Assembly: GCA_937923375.1 (NCBI GenBank)
Contig: CALAJG010000170.1
Coordinates: 1 to 10,967, forward strand
DNA length: 10,967 nucleotides
Source of the DNA: an uncultured Leucothrix sp.
GTDB taxonomy: Bacteria > Pseudomonadota > Gammaproteobacteria > Thiotrichales > Thiotrichaceae
Direction of reading: 5' to 3'
The position numbers and the translations under genes were made by a program. Of this stretch, positions 1 through 6,469 are shown piece after piece (within the stretch, counting starts at the first letter, position 1; each line of letters begins with the position of its first letter). A model generated the notes under the pieces. The model was not told where the DNA came from. It did not search any database and saw nothing but the letters and a program-made list of their open reading frames with translations.

Positions 1-861
1 CTAACGCTGGCAATGCAGCAGGTTGACCACACCATTTTCATGAGTAGGATCGGCGACTATTCACGATTTTCACCTTTCACTGGACGCTCCACTAAAACCC
101 AATGTTACGCCCTCAATGAGCAGATGCTAGCTTCGCATTATTCCGGTGCTTGTTACCAACTAATGGCCCAGCTGCACAAAAAGTTTGAAGTCGAGGTGAT
201 GGCGGCTACGGAATGGCAGTTTACTTGTGAGCTCGGTACCGATCTTCGCGGCCAGTTTAATTGGCCTAGTCAATCGGGTGGTTATGATGATGACTTCTCG
301 CTGACGCTGTTTCCCGTCACCACATTTAAACCAGTTCCTTGCAATACTGCCAGTGGAACCGTGGCATTATCACGCTGGTTAATGCCAGGCAGTGTAGCCA
401 AAGTACAACCATCTCATTTGGAGATTGATGAAGTGGTTATGGCCATTGTCAACCACGGGGTTGTTGATCATTTTGAAGGGGCAGACAAAGCTGTTGCTGC
501 GGTTGAGCAACATTATGACTTTGTAGCTGGTACCTTAGGCATCAACCGAAACCGGGTACATTCTTGGCACGCTGGACTTAACCCGCATACCTTTTTTGAT
601 GGGAACATGGTCACTGAACTTGAGCGCTGGGAAGGTACCTCGTTTGCCAGCCCACGTTACTTGCATGTACATACCTGTGGCGATGTGCCACCCGGGGAAA
701 TTACATGGTCAGTGTTTAACCCTACGGTGATTATTGACGGTGAGACTTATTGGGACAATGGGCAGTTTGTCTGGTACCAACGCGAGGATAATCTGGCGTT
801 GATTAAGAAGGTAGCAGGCGCTGAGTGTTTGTTGGAAATTAGTCGCTGCATACAAGTCTGA
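1..861 (+). CDS. M29 aminopeptidase / NicX-like protein, 5' end outside window
   Basis: The reading frame is open to the first base of the window (codons CTA ACG CTG GCA precede the first ATG at 13), so the N-terminus is probably missing and ATG 13 need not be the start. The visible 282 residues from ATG 13 resemble the C-terminal part of the thermophilic aminopeptidase (M29)/2,5-dihydroxypyridine dioxygenase (NicX)-like superfamily. There is a 'GTDLRG' segment near residue 75, a His-rich 'SWHAGLNPH' near 184-192, and a 'HVHTCGD' stretch at 218-224, followed by 'PPGE' and a 'DG..YWDNGQFVW' tail. The clustered His, Asp and Glu residues suggest a metal site, but I cannot assign ligands. No signal peptide or membrane segment is seen in the visible part. 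It converges with the ureohydrolase gene, with only 30 bp between the stops. Family assignment is from remembered motif style and is tentative; the substrate is unknown. It could be a peptidase, a ring-opening dioxygenase or a non-catalytic relative. Confidence 0.5.
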   Translation, partial: LTLAMQQVDHTIFMSRIGDYSRFSPFTGRSTKTQCYALNEQMLASHYSGACYQLMAQLHKKFEVEVMAATEWQFTCELGTDLRGQFNWPSQSGGYDDDFSLTLFPVTTFKPVPCNTASGTVALSRWLMPGSVAKVQPSHLEIDEVVMAIVNHGVVDHFEGADKAVAAVEQHYDFVAGTLGINRNRVHSWHAGLNPHTFFDGNMVTELERWEGTSFASPRYLHVHTCGDVPPGEITWSVFNPTVIIDGETYWDNGQFVWYQREDNLALIKKVAGAECLLEISRCIQV

Positions 862-891
862 TTAGCCCATCTCGCGAATCAAAGTGAAATG

Positions 892-1926
892 TCAAACGTT
901 CTCATGATGCTTTTTCTCGGTTAATTTATTATCGGCAATCAAACTAATCATCTCAAACATAATCGACATGGCAACCATCGAAGTAATCTTATTTGGGCTA
1001 TCTTTGGTTGGGATCAAACAAACCACATCCCCGCCGATTACATTAAAACCTCTGACACTCTGCAATAACGCCATTACTTCATCGATTTTAAACCCTTCAC
1101 AACCTGACTCGATGTTTGAAACACCAGGTGCTACCGTTGGATCAAGGCAATCTAAATCGAAGGTTATGTATAAAGGCCGGTCGCCAATCCGTTCACGAAT
1201 AATCTCAATACTTTTTTCCGCGCCAATCTCCTTATACCGATCCATGGTAATCACTTCATAGCCATGCTCATAGCTAGGCTTAAGCCAGTCCAACGTTCGC
1301 GCATTACCACGTATGCCAATTTGCACACTGTGATGCGCATCAACATGGCCATCTCGCACTAAGTATGACGCCCAATGAGCAGCTGATTTTTCAGCGCCAA
1401 GAAAGTGTTTCATGTTACTAAAGCAGTCTGTGTGCGCATCGAAATGTAAAATGCAAACCTTCTCACCATTGGTCAGTTTAGAGGTTGGGCCACCTAAGGC
1501 TTGCAGAATTCCACCCGTTATCGAATGATCACCCCCTACTGACACCGGCCTCGCACCAGCAGCATCTATCTCCCGATAGTAGTCTGTTATATGCTCTATG
1601 GACTTTTCATTGTTATTGGCATGAGTCAATGGCACGTCACCCAAGTCGTTAATTTTGCAAGCACGCCAAGGATCTATACCAAACTTCATATGGACTCGAC
1701 GACCGTTTGCCGACACATCGCGCACTGCTCGTGGGCCAAGGTGCTGGTCGCGTTCGGTTGTGCCATTTCCTGTGCTGTGCGGCACGCCAACTAAGGCAAT
1801 ATCACACTGACTTGGGTCGGGCTCATTCGGCGCACGAAACAGAGTTGGAATACCGTACCAATAAAGCGCATCCATAAAGGCATCTTGATTTTTTTCGTAA
1901 TCATAACCAGAACCGTCATTCGACAT
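892..1926 (-). CDS. Ureohydrolase (agmatinase / guanidine hydrolase-like)
   Basis: This 344-aa cytosolic enzyme belongs to the arginase/agmatinase family, which uses a two-metal centre to hydrolyse guanidino groups and release urea. All six metal ligands are visible: His134 in 'GGDHS', Asp163/His165/Asp167 in 'DAHTD', and Asp257/Asp259 in 'DLDCLDP'. 'DAHTD' is the agmatinase-type form. The N-terminal block 'GNGTTERDQHLGPRAVRD' (53-70) and the C-terminal 'GGDVVCLIPTKDSPN' differ from classical agmatinase, where the latter region normally reads 'DVVE'. They resemble a subgroup usually annotated as agmatinase, near the Ni-dependent guanidine hydrolases. The true substrate (agmatine, guanidine, guanidinobutyrate or another) cannot be decided here. 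The start at 1926 is supported by GAGAGGG (1934-1940) 7 nt upstream. It is divergent from the M24 gene and shares a 186-bp intergenic region with it. Confidence 0.88.
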   Translation of the reverse strand: MSNDGSGYDYEKNQDAFMDALYWYGIPTLFRAPNEPDPSQCDIALVGVPHSTGNGTTERDQHLGPRAVRDVSANGRRVHMKFGIDPWRACKINDLGDVPLTHANNNEKSIEHITDYYREIDAAGARPVSVGGDHSITGGILQALGGPTSKLTNGEKVCILHFDAHTDCFSNMKHFLGAEKSAAHWASYLVRDGHVDAHHSVQIGIRGNARTLDWLKPSYEHGYEVITMDRYKEIGAEKSIEIIRERIGDRPLYITFDLDCLDPTVAPGVSNIESGCEGFKIDEVMALLQSVRGFNVIGGDVVCLIPTKDSPNKITSMVAMSIMFEMISLIADNKLTEKKHHENV

Positions 1927-2112
1927 TTAATTTCCCTCTCATCTAAAAGCAATCCACTATAAACCCTAGCTGGCAGCATGCTACAAACCCTATTGCCACA
2001 TCAAGCTCAGCACCAACAAATTTAGTTTGACGAAGCTTTAAATTCAACCTAACGTCGGCAATGATTGAAGACCAATTATCGCGCCAGCATCATCTTAATA
2101 AGGAGACATGAC
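1927..2112. promoter_or_regulatory. Divergent promoter region between ureohydrolase and M24 genes
   Basis: This 186-bp non-coding region must hold promoters for both flanking genes. The 8-mer AAACCCTA occurs twice in direct orientation (1961-1968 and 1985-1992, 24 bp apart), and an 8-bp palindrome AGCATGCT (1975-1982) lies between the copies. On the minus strand TATAGT (1956-1961) is a fair -10 box for the ureohydrolase gene, but no good -35 pairs with it. On the plus strand TTGACG (2027-2032) is a fair -35, followed after 17 nt by only a weak -10 (TAACGT, 2050-2055). The spaced repeat and palindrome could be operators for a regulator, but none is assigned. Confidence 0.45.
2099..2105 (+). 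promoter_or_regulatory. Ribosome binding site fixing the M24 gene start
   Basis: TAAGGAG lies 7 nt before the ATG at 2113. The upstream in-frame TTG at 2065 has no comparable site, so translation most likely starts at 2113. Confidence 0.85.
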
Positions 2113-3285
2113 ATGCCTGCACCATTTAGCAATGAAGAGTATCAAGACCGACTAAGCAAAGTTCGTCAAAGCATGGTCTCACACAATCTCGATGCGATGT
2201 TGATTGGTGATCCAGCCAATATGAACTGGCTAACCGGCTTTGACGCCTGGTCCTTTTATGTGCCGCAAGTGATGTTAGTCTTGCATGACCGCGACCCTAT
2301 TTGGATGGGTCGCAACATGGATGCCGGTGCGGTCCCGCTCACAACCTATCTCGACGCCTCTTCCGTGATGCCTTACCCAGAAGATTATGTTCAACAAGAC
2401 AATAAGCATCCAATGGATGTGGTGGCGGGTTACCTGTGTGATAAGCAATTACAAGGTAAACGTATTGGTTACGAAAGCGATACCTATTTCTTCTCGCCAA
2501 AGTCCCTAGCGTGCCTGCAAAGCGGTGTCGCCAATGCGCAATGGATTGACGCCGACCGCTTAGTTAATTGGTGCCGTGTAGTGAAGAGCGACGCAGAAAT
2601 TATTGTGATGCGTGAAGCGTCACGATTAGTTGAAGGCGCCATGACGGTAGCTTACGAAACGATCCAACCCGGGATGCGACAATGTGATTTGATGGCAAAC
2701 ATTCTGGCAGCACAGGTTGGGGGAAATGAAGACTTTGGTGGGGACCTTACGGCACTATCTCCACTGATATTAGCTGGCGAAGCCGCCGCAACAGCTCACC
2801 CCATGTGGACCGATGAAAAATTTACCGACGGTCAAACCGTGGCGCTAGAACTCGGCGGCACTCGCAAACGCTACAACGCAGGTCTGGCACGCACTTTACA
2901 ACTAGGCAAAGGACCACAGGCAGTTTTCGATACAGCGGATGCTGTAAAAGAAGGGTTGGAAGCTGTGCTAGATGTTATTAAACCTGGCATACAAGCCGGT
3001 GACGCGCATCGTGCTTGGCAAACAGTGCTGGATAAGCATGGGCTAGTGAAAGACAGCCGAATCGGCTACAGCATTGGAGTAGGTTATTCACCAGATTGGG
3101 GCGAGCATACCGTAAGCCTACGTGGTGATGATACCAGCATTCTGGAGAAAAATATGACACTTCATGTCATGCTAGGTATGTGGATGGATGGATGGGGAAT
3201 GGAAATTAGCGAGACCGTTACGGTAACAAACAGTAGTGTCGAGTGTTTGACCAGCTTTCCACGCGATGTGCACATCGTTAAATGA
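2113..3285 (+). CDS. M24 family amidohydrolase, ectoine hydrolase (DoeA)/creatinase-like
   Basis: This 390-aa cytosolic protein has the two-domain layout of creatinase, prolidase and ectoine hydrolase: an N-terminal creatinase-N domain (about 1-155) and a C-terminal pita-bread domain (about 160-385). Segments such as 'DPANMNWLTGFDAWSFYV', 'YPEDYVQ', 'GYSPDWGEHTVSLR' and the ending 'FPRDVHIV' are very like DoeA/EutD, which opens the ectoine ring to N-acetyl-diaminobutyrate. The five metal ligands of M24 peptidases appear lost. By motif position Glu246, Gly257, Tyr319, Met353 and Ser366 stand where Asp, Asp, His, Glu and Glu are expected. The protein is therefore probably a metal-independent C-N hydrolase of the creatinase type rather than a peptidase. 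No other ectoine-degradation gene (doeB, doeC, doeD) is in the window. The partner gene is the divergent ureohydrolase, so the substrate may be ectoine, creatine or another cyclic or guanidino compound. Confidence 0.85.
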   Translation: MPAPFSNEEYQDRLSKVRQSMVSHNLDAMLIGDPANMNWLTGFDAWSFYVPQVMLVLHDRDPIWMGRNMDAGAVPLTTYLDASSVMPYPEDYVQQDNKHPMDVVAGYLCDKQLQGKRIGYESDTYFFSPKSLACLQSGVANAQWIDADRLVNWCRVVKSDAEIIVMREASRLVEGAMTVAYETIQPGMRQCDLMANILAAQVGGNEDFGGDLTALSPLILAGEAAATAHPMWTDEKFTDGQTVALELGGTRKRYNAGLARTLQLGKGPQAVFDTADAVKEGLEAVLDVIKPGIQAGDAHRAWQTVLDKHGLVKDSRIGYSIGVGYSPDWGEHTVSLRGDDTSILEKNMTLHVMLGMWMDGWGMEISETVTVTNSSVECLTSFPRDVHIVK

Positions 3286-3401
3286 GGCATTGAAAATTGG
3301 CTGTAGTACGGCAATTAGCCTACATTTTAAGTGAAATTTGCCACATCAAAAAACATTAAGGAATTTGCAGGTTCAATTGAATTCTGTAAACTATGCACAG
3401 T

Positions 3402-3430
3402 TTTACCAACTATTTGATTCGTGATAAAAT
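3402..3430 (+). promoter_or_regulatory. Candidate sigma70 promoter for the ankyrin gene
   Basis: TTTACC (3402-3407) and TAAAAT (3425-3430) are spaced by 17 nt in an AT-rich gap. The -10 box matches consensus at five of six positions and the -35 at four. The predicted start point near 3437 leaves a leader of about 60 nt. The rest of the 213-bp gap shows a 10-bp palindrome TTCAATTGAA (3372-3381) and no gene. Confidence 0.4.
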
Positions 3431-3498
3431 TTCCTGATCTTTGTAATTAAGCATTCGAAGACTCATATTCCAAAATAAACCGACAAGAGGTCTTTATT

Positions 3499-4605
3499 AT
3501 GTTACGGACGGCACTTTTAATTAGTTTTATCGTTTCCCTGGGGTTCTCAACTATCGCTCACGCAACCAGCAGCGAGCGCCTGTATTTTGCATCCAAAGGT
3601 GGCTATCTTCAGGCAGCTAAAAACTTAATTGAAGTGAACCGGGCAAGCACTGCTTACATTAACCCAATGAATGGCGAAACGGCACTATTTGCAGCCGTCA
3701 TACGCAACGATATACCCATGGCAGAGTATCTGCTAGAACAACGCGCAAACCCGAACCAACCTGATAATAACCGGACTTACCCATTAAACTTGGCTAGCCA
3801 AGCGAATAATTTTCACATGGTGAAACTTCTGCTCGACAAAGGAGCCTACGCTGGTCCTATCGACTTAGACGGGAATACACCCTTGCATCATGCAGCGCGC
3901 TTTAACAACCTAGCAATGGTCAAAATGCTGCTAGAAAAAAAAGCACCTGCGGGACACGTTAACAAAGTACGAACGGCGCCAATACATTATGCAAGTCGAG
4001 CAGGAAATACGGAAATGGTTAAGCTCCTGCTGGATGCAGGCGCTCATGCTGGCATCACAGACGAAGAAAATGTTTCCCCCATACATCTTGCCGCTAAGTC
4101 TGGCAATTTAGCCATGGTGGAGATGCTGGTAGAAAAGAAAGCTAATGTAAATGCAGTTAAGCGGGACGGCGTTACCCCACTGCATGAAGCAGCAGCAGCC
4201 GGACACTTCAGTATTGCACAGTACCTTCTGAAAAATGATGCTAGTGTCGATGCTAAGACAATTGGCGGCTGGTTACCAATCCACCATGCGGTTCGCTTTG
4301 GGCATACCAGAATTGCCAACACCTTACTCTACAGTCGCTCTCAGTTTAACGCGCGCACGAAAGAAGGTAAGACCGTGTTTGATCTTGCTAAACTGGGACA
4401 GCAAGATGAAATGGTTAAATTCCTGAGAAAATACGCAAAAAGAAAAGGTAAGCGTATCCCTAAACCTCGCAAGAAAGTCGCAGTGGCTATCGCTCAGAAA
4501 AAAGCCGTTTCTAAACCAGCTAAAACCACATCAGGTGGCTCTTCGAAAAGCTTGGATAAGCTTGGGCTAGATGAGAGTGCAGTAGCTGCACTTCTGGGTC
4601 TTTAA
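3499..4605 (+). CDS. Exported ankyrin-repeat protein
   Basis: This 368-aa protein begins with a typical Sec signal peptide: 'MLRT', a hydrophobic core, and 'IAHA' ending at residue 22 as the likely signal peptidase I site. The mature protein should therefore be periplasmic or secreted. About eight ankyrin repeats of 33 residues run from roughly 58 to 316. The clearest carry 'TPLHHAARFNN' (127-137), 'APIHYASRAGN' (160-170), 'SPIHLAAKSGN' and 'TPLHEAAAAGH'. A degenerate capping repeat lies before them. A lysine/arginine-rich linker (310-345) then leads to a short predicted amphipathic tail (351-368) ending in 'AVAALLGL'. Ankyrin stacks bind partner proteins; no catalytic domain is present. AAGAGG (3485-3490) supports the start. 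It is followed by the TauE gene on the same strand but 188 bp away, so a shared transcript is uncertain. The partner is unknown. Confidence 0.88.
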   Translation: MLRTALLISFIVSLGFSTIAHATSSERLYFASKGGYLQAAKNLIEVNRASTAYINPMNGETALFAAVIRNDIPMAEYLLEQRANPNQPDNNRTYPLNLASQANNFHMVKLLLDKGAYAGPIDLDGNTPLHHAARFNNLAMVKMLLEKKAPAGHVNKVRTAPIHYASRAGNTEMVKLLLDAGAHAGITDEENVSPIHLAAKSGNLAMVEMLVEKKANVNAVKRDGVTPLHEAAAAGHFSIAQYLLKNDASVDAKTIGGWLPIHHAVRFGHTRIANTLLYSRSQFNARTKEGKTVFDLAKLGQQDEMVKFLRKYAKRKGKRIPKPRKKVAVAIAQKKAVSKPAKTTSGGSSKSLDKLGLDESAVAALLGL

Positions 4606-4661
4606 GCGGACTCACGTTAGTGTGCCATTTGTGTCTCACTTTTACTATAACAGGAAACTCA

Positions 4662-4677
4662 GCTGAAACTATTCAGC
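4662..4677 (+). repeat. Small hairpin downstream of ankyrin gene
   Basis: GCTGAA, a four-base loop ACTA and TTCAGC form a perfect 6-bp stem about 57 nt after the ankyrin stop codon. No T-run follows, so it is not a standard intrinsic terminator. The remaining 188-bp gap otherwise holds only a possible -10 box (TATAAC, 4646-4651) and the larger hairpin at 4747-4786. Confidence 0.3.
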
Positions 4678-4746
4678 ACCCTTACTCAAACTTGCTCCTT
4701 TTAATGATCATGGTAGCCGCATGAAGTTTTTTGCGAAATAATAAGA

Positions 4747-4786
4747 GCCTCAGATCAGTTCCTCTATCACCTAGATAATCTGAGGC
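4747..4786 (+). promoter_or_regulatory. Hairpin covering the TauE gene ribosome binding site
   Basis: GCCTCAGAT (4747-4755) and ATCTGAGGC (4778-4786) form a perfect 9-bp inverted repeat with a 22-nt loop. The right arm contains TGAGG (4781-4785), the only Shine-Dalgarno-like site for the TTG start at 4794, 8 nt downstream. No T-run follows, so a terminator is unlikely. Folding in mRNA would hide the site and lower translation; a sensor function is inference only. Confidence 0.45.
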
Positions 4787-4793
4787 ACGCTAG

Positions 4794-5567
4794 TTGTCAC
4801 TTCCTGAACTGCTACAAGGCCATCTGTTTGTCTCTACTCCTCTGCAACTTGCGGCTTTATTCTTAATTGTTTTTCTGGCCGCCATTGTCAGAGGAGCTAT
4901 CGTTTTTGGTTTCTCTGCAATTGTCGTCGCAAGTACCAGCTTTTGGTTATCACCAATAGCTTCGGTTTGTCTCACGGTTATTCTGGAAGTTATCGCCAGT
5001 GTAGTAATGTATCGGGGCGTACAGGACGATGTTGACTACAAATTGCTACTTCCCCTATCGATAGGAACCCTGTTGGCTAGTTTTATCGGCGTTTCAATTC
5101 TGGCGGCAATCCATCCTGATCTACTACAAATCCTAATCGCTCTCTACCTAGCTATTATTTGCGTGCTTAGCCTTATAAAACTCCAACTGAAGCCAAACCC
5201 TTCCACCTTAAGAGTGGGTATCGCGGGTGCAATCATAGGAATAATCAACGGTATGTCGGCCATGGGAGGCTTATTCGTTGCTTTCTTTATGGCGGGATCG
5301 AGCGTCCCGGTTGCCAAAATACGCGCAACTTTGGTCGTCTATTTTTTGGTCGTTGAATTTGCATTTCTCACCAGCGCACTGATGAATAATATCTACACGA
5401 TGCAAATATTTTGGACTTCTTTAGTTGTCGCACCTGTGATGTTTATTGGTATCGCCATAGGCACTAAGCTGTTTAATCATTTATCGGAAGAAAAGCTTAA
5501 GAAAATGATTTTGTACTCACTGATTTTGCTATCGGCGGTGGGACTTCTAAAGACGTTGTTGATTTAA
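4794..5567 (+). CDS. TauE/SafE family membrane exporter
   Basis: This 257-aa inner-membrane protein has about eight hydrophobic helices and the internal duplication of the TauE/SafE (sulfite exporter TauE, PF01925) family. The first half carries 'RGAIVFGFSAIVVAS' (33-47) and the second the matching 'IINGMSAMGGLFVAFFMAG' (150-168). Members export sulfite, sulfoacetate or related organic anions. The start is TTG at 4794, because a TAG stop lies directly upstream in frame and a later start would remove the first membrane helix. The weak site TGAGG is 8 nt upstream inside a hairpin. It sits between the ankyrin and TetR genes, same strand. An anion exporter near a TauT-type importer would fit sulfonate or organic-acid metabolism, but no sulfonate-cleaving enzyme is present. 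The substrate is unknown. Confidence 0.85.
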   Translation: MSLPELLQGHLFVSTPLQLAALFLIVFLAAIVRGAIVFGFSAIVVASTSFWLSPIASVCLTVILEVIASVVMYRGVQDDVDYKLLLPLSIGTLLASFIGVSILAAIHPDLLQILIALYLAIICVLSLIKLQLKPNPSTLRVGIAGAIIGIINGMSAMGGLFVAFFMAGSSVPVAKIRATLVVYFLVVEFAFLTSALMNNIYTMQIFWTSLVVAPVMFIGIAIGTKLFNHLSEEKLKKMILYSLILLSAVGLLKTLLI

Positions 5568-5777
5568 GCCCTTTTACAGAAACGGTATTTTCAAATCCAA
5601 GATACTTCAGCTAAAAAACAAAGAAAAAGTATAAAACTGGTTAATAAATTATAATCAATTCTATAGCGATTTAACTGACTACTACAAATGATGTAATTAG
5701 GCACCCATTGATGATTCTGTTAAAATCAACAAATAATTTACGTTATTAATTAGATAATTTTTCAGGATTTTCGAGCG
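5568..5777 (+). promoter_or_regulatory. AT-rich promoter region upstream of TetR gene
   Basis: This 210-bp AT-rich gap has no gene. It contains a perfect TATAAT (5650-5655) without a good -35. A closer pair, TTGATG (5708-5713) and AATAAT (5732-5737), has an 18-nt spacer. The imperfect inverted AATAA/TTATT arms around 5733-5747 could be an autoregulatory operator, but this is weak. AGGA (5764-5767) lies 10 nt before the TetR start. Confidence 0.35.
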
Positions 5778-6386
5778 ATGCCCTTTCTTACCAAAAATGC
5801 CCCTGAACAGATTGATATGAAAATCATGACTTCTGCATTAAATTTATTCGTTGAGAATGGCTACCACAACGTCACAGTTCACGATATTCAGAAACGTTCA
5901 GGTGTTAGTATTGGTGCTATCTACCATCATTTTGGTAGTAAAGAAGGTGTTGCAACTAAACTTTTTAATCACATTATTAATGAGTTAGAACAGTTAATAA
6001 GTACTATTACAGAAACCATCGAATCGCCTTCTGAGCAATGCAAGGAAATCATTAAAAAACTGTTTGAATATACGGAATCCAAGCCGAATATAATTGCCTT
6101 TGTGTTTCATGCTAAACACACCGAGTTTCTCTCTGGAGATTACCTAGTCTATAACTCTAGCCCGTTCATAAAGATGCGCGAAGTTATTGCTAAGGGAATC
6201 GAATGCGGTGAGTTTCTAGAAACAGACAAAATGGCCGCTTCCTCATGTATTTATGGCGGTGCCATTAGAATGATTCAATTGAGACTGGATGGAATAATCG
6301 AAAAGCCAATCACCGAATACTACGACACAATCATTAACGCGGCTTGGTCTGGCCTAAAGGCCGAAACGCCAGCTGAAGTAAGCTAA
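5778..6386 (+). CDS. TetR/AcrR family transcriptional regulator
   Basis: This 202-aa regulator has the TetR DNA-binding domain at about residues 12-60. The helix-turn-helix reads 'TVHDIQKRSGVSIGAIYHHF' (33-52), followed by the 'GSKEGV' turn typical of the family. The C-terminal 140 residues are the variable ligand-binding and dimer domain, so the effector cannot be read. Such proteins usually repress a neighbouring transporter or catabolic operon and are released by a small ligand. It converges with the ABC/PanB-like operon and follows the TauE gene, so either, or its own promoter, may be the target. The start at 5778 has a modest AGGA site 10 nt upstream. The gene and its upstream gap look more AT-rich than the catabolic genes to the left, which may hint at a separate origin. 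Confidence 0.93.
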   Translation: MPFLTKNAPEQIDMKIMTSALNLFVENGYHNVTVHDIQKRSGVSIGAIYHHFGSKEGVATKLFNHIINELEQLISTITETIESPSEQCKEIIKKLFEYTESKPNIIAFVFHAKHTEFLSGDYLVYNSSPFIKMREVIAKGIECGEFLETDKMAASSCIYGGAIRMIQLRLDGIIEKPITEYYDTIINAAWSGLKAETPAEVS

Positions 6387-6392
6387 AGCACC

Positions 6393-6437
6393 CTATATTT
6401 CACTTTTTTTGGCGAGGAGGATAAAAGTGAAATATAG
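6393..6437. terminator. Perfect 15-bp inverted repeat between convergent genes
   Basis: CTATATTTCACTTTT (6393-6407) and its exact reverse complement (6423-6437) flank a 15-nt loop. It lies 6 nt after the TetR stop and about 32 nt after the PanB-like stop, so it can form at the 3' end of both transcripts. The stem is AT-rich and neither side is followed by a clear U-run. It is thus not a textbook intrinsic terminator and may instead stabilise or process 3' ends. Confidence 0.55.
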
Positions 6438-6469
6438 AGCGGCAAACACAAAAACGGAACTATCTACTG

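Noticed and set aside
968..1261. 97-aa open frame on the plus strand
   Set aside because: It is antisense to the well-supported ureohydrolase gene and has no recognisable domain; it is a coding shadow.
1927..1975. CTAGGGTTT on the minus strand upstream of the ureohydrolase, reminiscent of the start of the guanidine-I (ykkC) riboswitch
   Set aside because: The other conserved parts of that riboswitch (ACGG-type box, GGGA segments, paired stems) are absent and the leader is too short. The similarity is probably chance.
2065..2112. Upstream extension of the M24 gene from a TTG at 2065
   Set aside because: No Shine-Dalgarno site; the ATG at 2113 has TAAGGAG at ideal spacing and gives the family-typical N-terminus.
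4044..4322. 92-aa open frame on the minus strand inside the ankyrin gene
   Set aside because: It is a shadow of the repetitive ankyrin coding sequence, with no independent start signal or family.
3499..4605. Internal DNA repeats of the ankyrin gene as a possible tandem-repeat or CRISPR-like array
   Set aside because: The roughly 99-bp periodicity is explained by the 33-residue ankyrin repeats, and the nucleotide copies have diverged.
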